The notes beneath the pieces were generated by a model. It was not told the origin of the DNA, searched no databases, and saw nothing but the letters and a program-made list of their open reading frames with translations. From Lethocerus indicus (Eukaryota; Arthropoda; Insecta; Hemiptera; Belostomatidae), in contig JACDQD010000001.1 in the NCBI GenBank assembly GCA_019843655.1, forward strand, positions 40,203,392 to 40,267,391: a DNA stretch of 64,000 bases, read 5' to 3'. The translations under genes were made by a program, and so were the position numbers. Position 1 is the first letter of the stretch; each line of letters opens with the position of its first letter. Of this stretch, positions 1 through 13,500 are shown in pieces.

Positions 1-3000
1 AAATCGGGATGGGACAAATCGAAATTTCCCCGTGCCCCTTCCTATTAAGAGAGATACGGACAGGCTATTTTTCCGAACGCAGTTTCTAACTGTGCACTGT
101 TTGTCGTTTGTTCGTTGCAACGCGCAACGAAATTTTCCGAGATGCTAAACTCTTATAATTTTATAACTAATACAGATACAATAATAATAACTATGTCAGA
201 AAGCTGAAGGATGTATTACTGTGGCGAGATAGCGCGGCAACTTCCCCCCTCCTCCAACATGGTGTATGGCGTCACCCGACATGGCGCGTCCCACTAGAGG
301 GAAAATCTCATTATACGGTTAAATAATTGAAGATTGTTGTTTAAATATAGCATCGGGAGAGATTAGGAAGCCTTTAAATATTGTTTATGATCAATTTGCC
401 GAAGAATAACAGTTCCTGTCCACTTATTATGCATCTACATATATAATGGCTACTAGTGAATTGCGCAGTGATGGGCGTGGTGCTACTCCTCAACATGTTC
501 TGTGTACGGAAATGATCCCATTATAAATTTATATTCGTTAAAATTTTAACAAAATACTCGAAAAAATAAACTAAAAGCGTACAATTAATTGAAATGATCT
601 TAAACTCTCTTTAAATTTTTTATCGACTAAGAACTTTGAGCAAATAAACAATTTTCAGCATCTCATTACTTGTAATATATTACTATTAGATTCTTTGGAT
701 CGTTAGACATAAAAATGAACCACTCATCAATCAAATTTTAATCTTTGTTTTTCCCATTCCCGTCTAGTCCTCAGATGGTCAGTTTTATCAGGAAGAGCCG
801 CAATTCGATAGTACACGACCTATATACGCGACTAATCATTTAGGGATCGGTCGAAACGCGTCACGTTTTTTAGGATGACTCGATTTTTTTTTACATTATC
901 GTTTACTCATTTTTCACCATTGTTGAAACATACTCGTTGATACGAATTCATTTATTCGTTCCTTTATGCCCGCCGTCCATCTTTTAGTTAGACGGTGGAT
1001 TTAGTTCATAAGTATTATATATAGTGCTCAGGCTGGGTTAGGTATCCCAAGATTCAATTTGGGAACAACCGAAGATTAGTTCGGACCTTAATTTTAAATA
1101 ACCGGTGGCGAAGCGGTTTGGGAGGAGGCGGCTGAAAAGGAATGGCGAGACGATGTCGGCGGGCCCGTAACGCCTTCGGCCCATCCGGAGGTTGGGCCCG
1201 CCTCGTAACAGTCCCCAACGCCGGTTCAAATCAACATGTCGGGCAATTAAAAAAAGGCCGCTTACTACCGGCCTCACTACGGGCCCAATAGTTCTACAAC
1301 AACCGTGTCACGATTCGGCGGCGGAGCGGTTGGTGGGTGGGGGCGCGTAGAGATCCCCACCGGCTGTCCGGGAGACCAATAAAACGGGAATATCTAACTC
1401 ATTCCGAACCCGTAACCGGGTACCGTTGATTCGAATCGGTTTTTGTGTTTTCATTTCCTATATGAGTTAAACAGTACCGCCCCGACGACTCGATTGAACG
1501 TGAACCTGAGGACTGGAGGTAAAAAGTCAACTGAGATCAAAAATTGAGTAAAGAATCGACCTGTAAGTTGAATTTTAATGTAATAAACTGGATTCGAATT
1601 ATTGATGTCTAAATCCCCTTATTTTGTGGGGGCGAGACAGCAGGTGTCGTCTGAGATTCTTCCTGTTTTTGGGAACACTCGAGCTTTGAAATATTGGTCA
1701 GCTTCCTGCCGGTTTTGGCTTTTCACAGCGATCAGTATTCTTGACCGCTCACACGTACCGCGCAGTGCCGGGAAGGGTCCTACCCAGTAGAGGCAGTAGA
1801 CGATACAGAGGTTTTATTAGAGAGTGTTTAAAATTATATCGTTCGTCATTCTGTTCAAGATCTAAAGCGCTGATCAGGACTCAGTTGTGACACCGGACCA
1901 CTCGATCTTTTGCTATAGAATGGGCCGAGGATACACCGGGGCCGGCATGGAAAACAATTCGTGAGTGAAAAGAGGCTCGCGGATCGCGGTGAAATCGTAA
2001 AAAGAGGGACGACACCTTGGATAGGCCGCCGGGCTCCGTCTTGAATAAATGAAGACGATTCCCGGAAGGGGTCGACAACCTGAGCGCGTTTTGTGACCGC
2101 GGTGTGAATCGTATCATTAAGCACGTTTGGTACATTACCGTCCACCGTCGCTGGGACATCTCGCTCACGGTACACGAGTGTACGCATGGTTCTCGCATAC
2201 AAACGCCACGAGGGAGGAGGGGCGAAAGACCGAGCGAAATTCCCGCTTACGGGGTTCGGAACATATACTAGTGGTCCCAGTATTGGGATACGCAGACTTA
2301 GTGAAGCTCCGAAACCTTTTCGATCTCGACGAACCCCTTCAGTAAGAGACCCCTACACTGGGCTTAACCGAAAAGTGTAAGACGTAAAATTGGAGTACCG
2401 CTCTCGTAACTTTTTTTTCAATTTATACCCGGTATTTATGATAGATTAAGAAAACTTTTAACTCCGCAGATATTTTTTATTTGCGAATGCGTATTCAGGT
2501 CCTTCCATAATACTACTTCTAATCTTAATAAACAACAAGAATGAATTGGGACAAAAAACGAGGTTAGATTATGGACATTTTAAGACGGAAGTAATTTTCA
2601 ACAGTAGGAGTTGGAATACCTGATAATAAAGTAGGTTTAAAGTTTCAGTACACCGAGGATTATTTGAAGAATCTTTTTGAGATAGTTCTGGATAAGTATT
2701 TATCGCCGATAGCCAAAAAAAGTGTCTGTTCGAAATCTAGATCTTTTATAATCACGGCAGATGTCATTGCGCAATTCTATTAAACGAGTAAAACAAATTA
2801 ATCTCACTATATTCCTTCTTTCGAATAAGTAAGTTTCCGGAAAAAGGTAGATTTGTCTGTCGATTTGTCTCGAATGGACTAGACTAAACGCCGAAATCTA
2901 ATGATAATCTAAACTAAACTGAATCTAATTTGTTTTTATTTATTCGATTATATTACTATTTAAGTAGGTTTTTTCCAAACAAGACTACTGAAGACTTATT

Positions 3001-6000
3001 TGGATTCAATTTAGGGTATCGAAGATACACGACTCGGTAACTACGTGAACTCAACGTAAATTATAACCTTAAATCAACGTTCGGATAGCGAATCCAAAGA
3101 TAATTCTCCGGTTCCAGTCGCCGTTAATACCGGAAACGTCCAGTTTAGTCCACTATTATTATATTATAAAATCGGGAAAACTCCATCATTTTCATCGATT
3201 GCAGTATATAATTAATTGCCGGGTATAACGTGCCCAACTCGGCGATTTGGTCGTTCGCCAGACCTGTTTCGGCGTCTCGCCACCGTGACCTGCCCGCAGT
3301 TTGCCGTGAAACCAATGTTGTAAACTCGGCTGTGAAACTGAAATTCATCCGGCCGAAACCAGAAAGCCTTCGGCTCGAGCTTCCATATGCCGGGCATTTT
3401 CAAGGGAAAGGGGCCCACGTGGGATGTAGTAACACACCCTACGTCACTCCTGTGGAATGATTACCCGACGGTTAGTAGGCCTTCGGTCCATTTTATATAT
3501 GAAAAATTTTCAGTACGCGATCCCGCCGCCAATTATCCACGCATAATTTTGTTTTATGATCGGTATTTTAAATAAATAACTCGTTCGGACGGAGCCACCA
3601 CTGTAGGCTGTCTTTTTGACCGAGGTTTTTAATTTAAACGACGTTCGCAAAAGGCCGAACGTCCGTTTGATCGTGGGGGCGACTCTGCTAAGTTGCGAAG
3701 TCCGAAGCTACGGCTGCTGAGGGAAGTCGTGTGACGAATCGGCTGGGCAAAACGCGAACATATGAACATCGTCGCATTCAACGATTATGTTCGACGTGGG
3801 AGGCGTTCTTGAGATAGTTGTTAAAACACGCCCAAGCATTAACTCAACGTTTATAAATATAGATGTAATACCGCTCTGTACTTATGGAGTTAAGAGCGTT
3901 TGAAAGACGCATTTTAGTGTCCCATATTAAAATCGGTAGTGACTATTGGCTGTCTGAAATTGTTAATGATCCGATTGAAGGAATCATACTGTCTAGGGCG
4001 ACAACATTTCTGGGAGAACCGAGGTTAAACAGAAAATATAGTGAATATATCACGCCATACAATGCCTTATTCGAGAAAACTGGTGGTCCGCGAGTGTTTT
4101 GAATACCATCATAGTTATGCTAGCTTATTCGGTCTATAGACCAATAGAGCTCAGTCGGTAGAGTCCGGTTGGTCATCCTATCTACACTCTCCTATAGGAA
4201 AATCTTATCGAATAATTGAAAGGACTTTCTAAATCATTGTTAAACAATTTTCTGGTTATTGGCTCTACTAATTAATTTAATTTAAGACCCTTTTAGGCTC
4301 ATTTTAAATTGTTTTAGTACAGGTACTGTACTAAATTTCTGTACACTTTTCAATAATTACTTAGTACATGTATCGAATTATATGAGACTGACTATTTTTA
4401 ATAAATTATAAATACAATATATTTCCTTCCATGTTCCATTCTCTGAATGGCAGAATTAAAAGATATTTCATTCTCAAATTAATAAATGTTCTATTTTCTA
4501 GGTTTAGGTCTATGAAATTTCTTCCTGATCGGGAAAAATTGATAAAAATAGCAATTAGATCTTACGGGAAGTACTATTTAAGAAAACATTGCGGCGTAAT
4601 TTATGGGAAATAATAAACGGGCGAGAATTGCCCCGGGGGGGAACGCTCTGTAAAGGTGAAAGGGGAACGAACATAACGATAGGCCGGTCAGTTCCAATGC
4701 CACTCCGAGGTTCCGTCCCCAGTGCCGCCAACCCAATCCCTCAGTTTTTACCCGCCGTTTTAAACATTCAACATTATTCGACACGATCCGACGACCAGTG
4801 TCCTTTCGAGAGCCCGCGGTTTAAGTGACCAGGAAAGCGTTATTCGCTTCACAATCGCCTTTCGGCAATCACTTAGTTATCTAAGTTAAGTAGAAATAAA
4901 AAAGAATAAAATTGGCTAAAAAATATACCAATTGATGCCGTAACTGGCCGGGAAAAAATAAGTATGGCGGGGTTCAGTTGAAATCCAAGGAAAATTGGGA
5001 TGCTCCACTACTAGCCTATTGTTTAAAGTTCATAATTTTATCCTACAGTAACAGTAATATTCTTTGCAGTGGCATATATGGAATCCTATGTTGAGTTCCA
5101 TCAATAGTGAGGTACTGATTCCATCGGGCTTCAACGATCACTGACGGTGGCAAGAAGTTAAAGCTGATCCGAATAAACGAGAGGAGACAAATTTCTAATA
5201 ACTAAGAGGGGGTCGCCCGTCTCATTTGCACGGAATATGCTTTTAAACGTCCCGTCTTAAGTCCGGCTCATAAATCTTTTTCCCTCCCCATACAAGTCAT
5301 TATTTGGCACGCCCTCTTCTTGTATTTCAGTGCCCGTTAAAAGGATAATAGCCGGGTCCCGGCCCTTCATAAAATCCGCTCATTTCACCTTCCAGGTTTT
5401 TTTTCTCGCTGCGAGCGCGCTCGTTTGCTCGCTTTCAAATAATTGTCCCCATTAATTGTCCGCGCCTCCCCGGCCCGTGTTCTTGAATTCGGGGCGAGAT
5501 AGGATCCCTGCGATTCAACAATAACGCCGTCTCCCTACATACGATCGTTTTAAATAAGTATTACAGGCGGGCGTCGTTCGCCGAATGGGTAATATTGACG
5601 CGGAAGTGAATAACGTTCGTTTTATTTCACCGTGTTTCAATTGATGTCAAACAGACACTATTGAACAGAGCTACAGAATACTTCATTGACTAACATATAA
5701 TAACATATCGCAATTGTCAGTTGCCGCAATGATTTAGTTGCCAGCACAATAATTTCACAGAGTGACGGCAATGAAATTTTAACGAGAGTATTACGATCAC
5801 TGCCCTGTACTACCGACATAACGCTACCGGCGTTGGTGGGAAACAGAGGAAACAGTTTTTACATCGTATGTCTAGATAAGTCTAGAATTTTCCTTTTCAT
5901 TACCGTCCCTTCTCTTATAGCGATGTGTAAAGCGACATAAAACTACTAGCGGTTTAGAACTCGATATTGTTTAATACAAGTGTCGAACAGCGTAATCGTT

Positions 6001-9000
6001 TACTTGGAGCGTGAGTCACTCAAATGAGTCAGGATGGCTCTATCGCAAATAATTGCTTTGACTAGTGGGACTTGGTTTGTTTCTCACCTGTGCTAGTCGG
6101 GGCCGATATTCGCTCTATTATCGGTGGGTCCGACAGCGGCCCTGACAATAAACTCCGGTCACACACACACGCGCCCACGCCCCCCCCCCCGTTCTACTGT
6201 CGAGCGAATCTTTGACAAATTGTCGAGGCAGGTCTCAGAGAAAAAGTTTTCAAATGTTCAAAACTTGTTACATTTTAAAAAGCCACAACATCACTTGAAT
6301 ATATGTGTACGAATTTTTTGATTATTACGCTTCGTTTCTGAATTTGACCAGTTAGGTTTTAACAATTTGTTCGAAGGAGCGTACCGGTGCTGTAATCGCG
6401 ACTGAAGGAAAATTCGGTCCACCGTCGAAACACGAACCCGGTATTGATGTACATACCAAATTTCCAGATGTCTGTACTATACATATAGGTTTTATTCACA
6501 GGACTGTCGGGGTTTATATACAGTATAAACTCTGGTTAATGTAAAAAATGTTCCATTTTAAATATTTGATTTAAAATCGGTATAATTACACGGTTGACCC
6601 AAAAACCGTAATTGTGCGCAATTCCCTCCTATATTTATGACATAAATCCTACATATTCGATGAAGTCATATTTCATTTAAAAGAGCGTTGGTTTAACAGG
6701 AAAAAATATTTCAAAATAATTATACGATATATATTGTCTAACGCGAAAATGGTTTGGCTATAGACAAGGGAGTTTAAAAAAGGCCGCAATTTCTCTAATT
6801 GATGATTTTTCTTTATCTGAAAAAAAGGAAAAAATTCGGATAATCTTCACCGTATTAGACTAAGTGAAGTTACATGCTAGGCTGAGGGGAAACAGACCCG
6901 TTTACCATGAGTCACGCTCGCCATACCAGCTCTGCCTTTGGGTTAACTAGAAAAACAAGAGGAAGTCGCCTCCAAGGAAGTTTCTCTACGTGAGTCAGAA
7001 TTCGAGACAAATTTACAGTTAGCTAATTAAACCCGGATTGGCACAATTCGATAAGTATTAAATAATGGAGCTTGTAAACAGGGGGTTCCTCGATCGTCAG
7101 TTTATTGACATTGAGAGAAAGAAATGGAATTGAAAAACTCGGGAAAATGTTGCCGAGAGCTTTAGAAATTTAAGGAAACCAGAGATTTTATAATCAGCTT
7201 TTTTCCGATATGGATTTCAAGTATTTGATTTCCAGTTTTTTAGGCGGGAACCGACAGACTGGAGAATTTTCGGATGCTCCACGCCCGTTTTTGTGGCTAT
7301 CGGATTTCTTTTAAATACCCCTGGCGTTTCAGTATTTAACTGGTTCCTTACCAAGTTATTTGTTTAAGTTTAAGCAATAATTATTATTTCAGAGACTTTT
7401 ATGGGCAAATTGTCCTTATAGTAGGGCAATTTAATTTAGTTTCTTTAGTTATTAAATGTTAGGTCGGATTTACTATCAATCTAACCGATCGTAATAGCTA
7501 TTTAAATTACTATTTTAATATGACATAACTTTTAAGAATTTGTTAACGGGGTTTTTCCAATAATATTTAAAGGGGCGTTTTAATCATTAGATCGAAAGTT
7601 AGTGTAGAAGGCCCAGTACCCTGTCAGTATCGAAAAGTTGAAAGCGAAATGTTCGCATGCCTCCCAGACTAAACAAAAGGGACTTGGTTTTATACACTAA
7701 GTAATACGTGCTTATATTTTGTACGTTCGAGGCACAGTTCCACTGAAGATGGCGAAAAGCCTAAGCCAAATCAGCGAGTGGAGTCAAGAATGATAAGTAT
7801 TAATTTTTAATATTGAAATAATCGTTATTCGAAATTGATACGATTAACGCATGAGTTGTTCCCTTTCAACAACGGGGGCCCCAGGGTCATAGCTCTCCAG
7901 TTTTATTCCTAAATAAACTCTTCTTTTATCGTCCGTTATCTACTGCCGGTTTACACACCGCCGCCGTTGCACGAATGCACGATTGCTTTATAGAACAATA
8001 AACCTCTTAAAACTGGACGGACCGCTATGTGTAAGGATGGAACGCCAGGTTCACGGCGGACCAAATGACAGGCGACGAGAAATAAAAAAAAACTACGGTA
8101 AAATAAACTACGGTTAATTAAAAACGGTTAAAATTCCCTGGAAACCGTGAAATCCGTACGGTGGTAAATTATTCCATAACTTCGAACGCGGTTGCGGTCC
8201 GTCGGACAAGCGTTTGACTATCGGTTCGGGCCGACCCCACAGGCTCTTACATCATCACTATTGGTTTGCTTGCAAGGTAATATCTGATTAGTTTTTTTCT
8301 GTTCTCAAACTAAACTTCGATCGCGCAAATAATAAGATATTTTAAAATGGAGGTCAAGAAGACCAAAAAAATGTTCCTAATATATACTGGGTAGGTAGTT
8401 AATATCCTGTCTCCTTTATGAGATTAACAGTGTAGTGATAGGGGGGGGGGGTATTCCTAACTGAATGCTACCGACGACCGCCTTATTTTACATAAATATT
8501 TAGGCGATATATGCCGCAATATCCGGATAGCGCAGCCGGAGTGCGCTTGCGCGAACGAGAAAGAATGGGATCTCAGGTGTCGCCGAACTGACCGATCGAT
8601 TAGGATGCCGGGATAGACGTCTAATAGAGGCTGGCATCGGAACGGTCTCGATCTAAGGCGACGCATTCCAGCGACACTTTCACACATGCAACTCAGACGA
8701 TACCCTATCGGAAACCGGGAGTAACGGAGTGCTACTGGCGATGGAGAGGTTGAAACCGGTCTTTGATAAGAACAAACAGGCGAGGGTAGACGACAAATTG
8801 TGCGAGTTCATTATATATACCATGGCCTTGCGTTTTCATAACAATCCATAGACAGAGTTGTGCCATGTTGTTTTCATGAAATCGGTGTGTCCAACTCGAG
8901 TACGACTTCCCGTCGAGTAATCGAGCGGCAACGAGATAACTCGTTATCCTCTGACATCCCGAAACGTGAAAATCCTTAGACGATAATTTCGTTATAAATA

Positions 9001-9245
9001 TGCCTACTAAACTAAACCTGTAACCTGTATTCTACTGTACATCTTGTGCAGTTATTGGGACGATATACAGTTTTGTTGGTATTATAATAATTAGAACAAA
9101 AAAGAAACTTTTCCGAGCCATCAAGGTATGTCTATAAGGGCAAAATAGTAACGTCGCGTAAAATCGCGTCGAAACGTAATAGGTTGAGGGTTCTAAAGAT
9201 TTTGTAATTATCACTAAATAATAGTATTAAAAATTGTACTATCAC
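1..9245. other. Gene-poor flank, no coding sequence recognised
   Basis: I see no gene here. Open frames are short (at most about 115 codons), lie on both strands, show no domain motif and cannot be joined by convincing splice sites in one frame. Local simple sequence includes a CA/C-rich stretch near 6160-6191 and a run of G at about 8440-8450. Several GC-richer patches (about 1.1-1.4, 1.9-2.3, 3.2-3.4 and 8.5-8.7 kb) break the AT-rich background; they could be old transposon remains, but I recognise none of them. A tRNA-like D-arm at 4148-4163 is treated separately. Confidence 0.5.
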
Positions 9246-9270
9246 ACTGAGGGGGGCGCTAGTTAATAAA
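9246..9270 (-). repeat. Inverted truncated copy of the 62-bp unit
   Basis: The bases CACTGAGGGGGGCGCTAGTT are the reverse complement of the unit core (AACTAGCGCC followed by the C-run and CTCAGTG). It opposes the main array, with about 40 bp of unrelated AT-rich sequence between. Confidence 0.6.
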
Positions 9271-9309
9271 TATACGGATAATTCTTAATCAAAGAGAAAG
9301 TAAAACTTT

Positions 9310-10240
9310 CATAGACAAATAAATAACACCCCTAAGGGCAGTGCGAACATGTACTTAACTATAGTTCGACTTGCACCGATAAACTAGCGCCCCCGAGGGT
9401 GGTGCGGATATGTACTTAACTAAAGTTCGACTTGCACCGATAAACTAGCGCCCCCTGAGGGTGGTGCGGACATGTACTTAACTAAAGTTCGACTTACACG
9501 GATAAACTAGCGCCCCCTGAGGGTGGTGCGGACATGTACTTAACTAAAGTTCGACTTGCACCGATAAACTAGCGCCCCCTGAGGGTGGTGCGGACATGTA
9601 CTTAACTAAAGTTCAACTTGAACCCATAAACTAGCGCCCCCTGAGGGTGGTGCGGACATGTACTTAACTAAAGTTCGTTGAGTGCACGTGCACCTATAAA
9701 CTAGCGCCCCCTGAGGGTGGTGCGGAAATGTACTTAACTAAAGTTCGACTTGCACCGATAAACTAGCGCCCCCTGAGGGTGGTGCGGACATGTACTTAAC
9801 TAAAGTTTAAACTAGCGCCCCTGAGGGTGGTGCGGAAATGTTAACTAAAACTTATAAACTAGCGCCCCTGAGGGTGGTGCGGAAATGTACTTAACTAAAG
9901 TTCGACTTGCACCGATAAACTAGCGCCCCCTGAGGGTGGTGCGGAAATGTACTTAACTAAAGTTCGTTGAGTGCACGTGCACCTATAAACTAGCGCCTCC
10001 CTGAGGGTGGTGCGGAAATGTACTTAACTAAAGTTCGACTTGCACCGATAAACTAGCGCCCCCTGAGGGTGGTGCGGACATGTACTTAACTAAAGTTCGT
10101 TGAGTGCACGTGCACCTATAAACTAGCGCCTCCCTGAGGGTGGTGCGGAAATGTACTTAACTAAAGTTCGACTTGCACAGATAAACTAGCGCCCCCTGAG
10201 GGTGGTGCGGACATGTACTTAACTAAGTTCGACTTGCACC
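9310..10240 (+). repeat. Tandem satellite-like array, 62-bp unit, about 15 copies
   Basis: A unit of about 62 bp recurs head to tail; the shared core AAACTAGCGCCCCCTGAGGG starts near 9381, 9442, 9504, 9566 and onwards to about 10184. Two unit types alternate: one ends in ACTTGCACCGAT, the other in a variant with the palindrome GTGCACGTGCAC. Two units near 9809 and 9856 are shortened. Copies are close to identical, which points to recent amplification or homogenisation. A truncated unit in reverse orientation lies just before the array at about 9246-9270. Single diverged copies occur at about 10460-10530 and two more inside an unc-89 intron at 30.63-30.75 kb, so the unit is dispersed as well as tandem. 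Confidence 0.93.
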
Positions 10241-10459
10241 GGGTTGTCTGTGTTTATATTCATTAATTGTTTTTGATCTTTTACCTCGCCCTTGGATAGT
10301 CTAGAACAACCATTCCCAACCTTCTTTTGGTCAAGGCCCGCTTAAAAATTTTTGCACGCTACTAGGGCTCCTTTCCTTTAATTCCTGCTACTTCTGATCC
10401 ACCTTAAAAAGGTTTTAGTTTTTTCGCTTGGATATAATGGTAAAAACGTGAATAGTGAG

Positions 10460-10530
10460 TTGAAGTTCGTAGGGTGCACTTGCACCGCGATGCTAGCGTT
10501 CCCCTGAGGCTTGTGGGGTACTTGTTTCCT
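10460..10530 (+). repeat. Diverged single copy of the 62-bp unit inside the MITE
   Basis: The order GAAGTTCGTAGGGTGCACTTGCACC, then GCTAGCG, CCCCTGAGG and GGGGTACTT follows the same order as the array unit (AAAGTTCGTTGAGTGCACG, CTAGCGCC, CCCTGAGG, ATGTACTT), with several substitutions and small gaps. Confidence 0.6.
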
Positions 10531-10568
10531 TGTTCAGTAAAAAATTTACTTTTAGACAATGCAGCATT

Positions 10569-10592
10569 ATATATATATATATATATGTGTGT
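10569..10592. repeat. TA/GT microsatellite
   Basis: Alternating AT run passing into GTGTGTG, inside the inverted-repeat element. Confidence 0.8.
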
Positions 10593-13500
10593 TTTCTTTA
10601 GTTCTGTCTTCTTCGCATGACCCTACTTTTGGATTTTTGCAGGCCGCCCCCCATGAACGTTTCGACGGCCCCCGTTGGGAATGGTTGGTCCAATTCCATA
10701 AAGTATGACCGGGAAAATTGTTTCTAAAAACTTATCATGACAGAGGGTCGTCCAATTGTGTCGTTCTAAAATGTCAAAGGTGTCCTATTCGAGGGGCGGT
10801 ATCCGATTGAAGAGGGGAAACGCAATAAAAAGCCGCCAAGATTAAGCTATAAAGTGTTGACCGGAGAATTACAAAGCGAAATACACGAACAGCATTTATG
10901 ATTTAGCTAACTGTTACTGCCGCCATAAACAATGCGGTGAACACCTGTACAGTAACAGTGCAGTTACAGCTCCCTTACACTTCGCCATCAATATGTAAGA
11001 CTCCTCAGCCCTTCCGAGGCTAATTTACAGCTTGTTCGAGGGGGCGTTTCGTGCAACTACACTATGACTTGCAACTACATTATCATAAGGCCTAATTAAT
11101 AGGACATGTTCCTAAGGTCCATGAAAGTTGCGTGAAGTAGGGAAACGCATCTAGGCAAGATCTCATTACAAAAACATTAGCGAGTACTACAGAGATAAAT
11201 AGAATCCATTTATACGGTAATGGGCTTTCGCTCGAAACAAATAAATGATTACGGATGTAATAAAATTGATTTAATGTAAAAATAAAAACAAATAGTATTT
11301 CTAAAGGCAAATAAGTAAAGAAATAAACAGAAATTTGCCTAAAAAAATAACTGACTAGTACAATACAAAGAAAATAACCAAAAATTAATCTCCACACGCA
11401 GACTTGGATCTAAATGGTTTCCGATTCCCCCCGAATTCAGTAGCATTCCGCCGGTAAATTGGTGCTGCCGATGGAGCAATGTCGCCGCGCTGTTATTGTT
11501 AGTGTATTACCTACTGGTACTTACGCCGGCGAGGAGCCGAAACTATAGCATAGGGCCAAATAAGCGAATGGAGAGAGAAAACCACAAAAGGCGACAGCAC
11601 ATGTAATTATTATATATCTATCGTTAGTATTATTTAAAAGTTAATTTAAAAATTAATAAAAAAAAGGATGAAGTACCGGGTTCCTGAATGTCTCCACTGA
11701 TTAATGGGACGGCTTCCGATTCATCAGGACCCATGGTTATAAAGAGAGGGGGGATATTAAGTATCCTGTAGCATGTACCGGCAACAGCATCGTGTAGTCT
11801 GGGCTTCGGCCGGGGTTTCTACCTGAGCGTGCCCACCTCAGCAGGCCGAAAAACTATAAAGTCCCCTGCCAACAGAAACAGCCCTCCCAGCAATATGACA
11901 ATAACCGGGTTTAGTGATGATGCGCTCGTAAAGCCCGGGCCTCTAATTGCTAAGTCCCCTCCTTGAAAGGTAAATGGCCCTTTTTACGAAAGTACGCAGT
12001 CAGTCATTTTCCAGATTGGGAGGGTCGGCCCTCTCCAAAGTCCTCGGGCCTTATCCTTCGACTCCGATCCCACTAAACCATTATTTCTCTTCGCGACGAA
12101 AGGGTATATACCTTATATCGATACACCCTTACATACATTGTATTTTCTCCGATGTGTGCTCGTGGTGTTAAATAACGGGCTTTTAGGTACTCTTCATTCT
12201 GTCCTTACCGGAAAACTACTGACAACTAAGAGAATTCGAAAGTCTTTACTATATATAAGACTGCGGCGACGTCTTGCCCCGGGAGCTTCATCGCCTTCAC
12301 TATTGTACCGACGATGGCGAAAATCCTTAGCTGGGATCCCAGCTGACCTAACGGATACATTCTTACTGGTGGTACCCTCTTCTTGGCAGTACTGGTCAAT
12401 GAAATCTATTAACGCTGTCTACCGCAAAGAAATGGAAACTAGGGCTCAAACCTTCGTGTAAATTATGCATTACCATAATAATATACATGCAATTGTTTCA
12501 TAGCCGCTAATAATCATTATCAGGCATAAATAATAGAATCTAACTGAAAAAAGAAGTGGATACAGCACTTGCTTTTCAGGAAAACTTCCTAATCCTCTTA
12601 TGATAAGCCATAATCCAAAACCTATAGTTAATAATCCTCTGTAGCTCGCTTTCGAATCTAGAAATGGATTTCGAACTAAAACCACTGATCCTTCCAATTA
12701 GATAGCTTTGAACACAGAATTGCCAAGACAAAAACTGCTGCTACCTGTTGTTGACTTTTGCAGGGTTACTCTTTATCCCTATGCGAAAAATAGAGCGAAT
12801 GAATCATGGAGTGAATCAGAAGTACTATCTAGAAATGATAACTATAGGAATAACATGTTACATTACCTAGAAGTCAATAACGAATATTTGCGTGAATCAT
12901 CAAACGTATTACATTAACATGATATTCTCCCTAGCATTCGGACCCAACAACTAGGACACGAAATTAAAAATTGACTTTTACTTAACGAAAGATCGTATGA
13001 ATCCGATGTTGGAAATAGATGAAAATTGTACCCTATGATTCTTTACCTTGGATGAATCTTCTGAGCGTGCTTTAAAAGTATGGCGGTGTGGTTCTTAAAT
13101 TAAATATAAAAAAAAGCCTGGTTGAAAAGCCAAAACTTGTCTGGTCTACCAATTTACAGTTGGGTTCAATTCACGATGACCGGTTGCAAGAAACTTATGG
13201 CACTAAGCAAACACCGCATCGTCTCAAAACATTCTTTCAAAAGAAAAGATGTCAATATCGGATTCGTCCTACATATGAAAGTAGTGAAGGCAAGCGGTTA
13301 AATGTGAAGTTATACACAATTGCCTAGGATGGACCCGTGGAAGCGGCACACTTTCTCCAATGCCTTGTATAAGATTATCTTAATACAAAACCGACGTTGC
13401 TTACTACTTTCTCGAAGGGACAGAACTGAGAAAGACCTCCTCCACTTATCCACGAAGCAGCATAAATTAAATTTTAGCTCTATCCTGGATTCTCTAATGT

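Larger units (their letters stand above)
10304..10690. mobile_element. Short inverted-repeat element (MITE), hAT-like ends
   Basis: Bases 10304-10320 and the reverse complement of 10674-10690 match at 16 of 17 positions (GAACAACCATTCCCAAC against GACCAACCATTCCCAAC), giving a 387-bp element with terminal inverted repeats and no coding capacity. The interior next to the ends, with CCCAACCT then GGTCAAGGCCC on the left, resembles from memory the ends of hAT-type non-autonomous elements. I see no clear target-site duplication, so family and exact borders are uncertain. A diverged copy of the 62-bp satellite unit lies inside at about 10460-10530, along with a TA microsatellite. Confidence 0.6.

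Noticed and set aside
9246..10240. CRISPR-like regular repeat
   Set aside because: The units are contiguous 62-bp tandem copies without unique spacers, in animal DNA.
11092..11397. 101-codon minus-strand frame with hydrophobic content
   Set aside because: AT-rich DNA gives Phe/Leu/Ile-rich frames by chance; no family recognised and no splice context.
12138..12461. 107-codon plus-strand frame in the left flank
   Set aside because: No known motif, no supporting splice partners, and frames of similar length are scattered on both strands around it.
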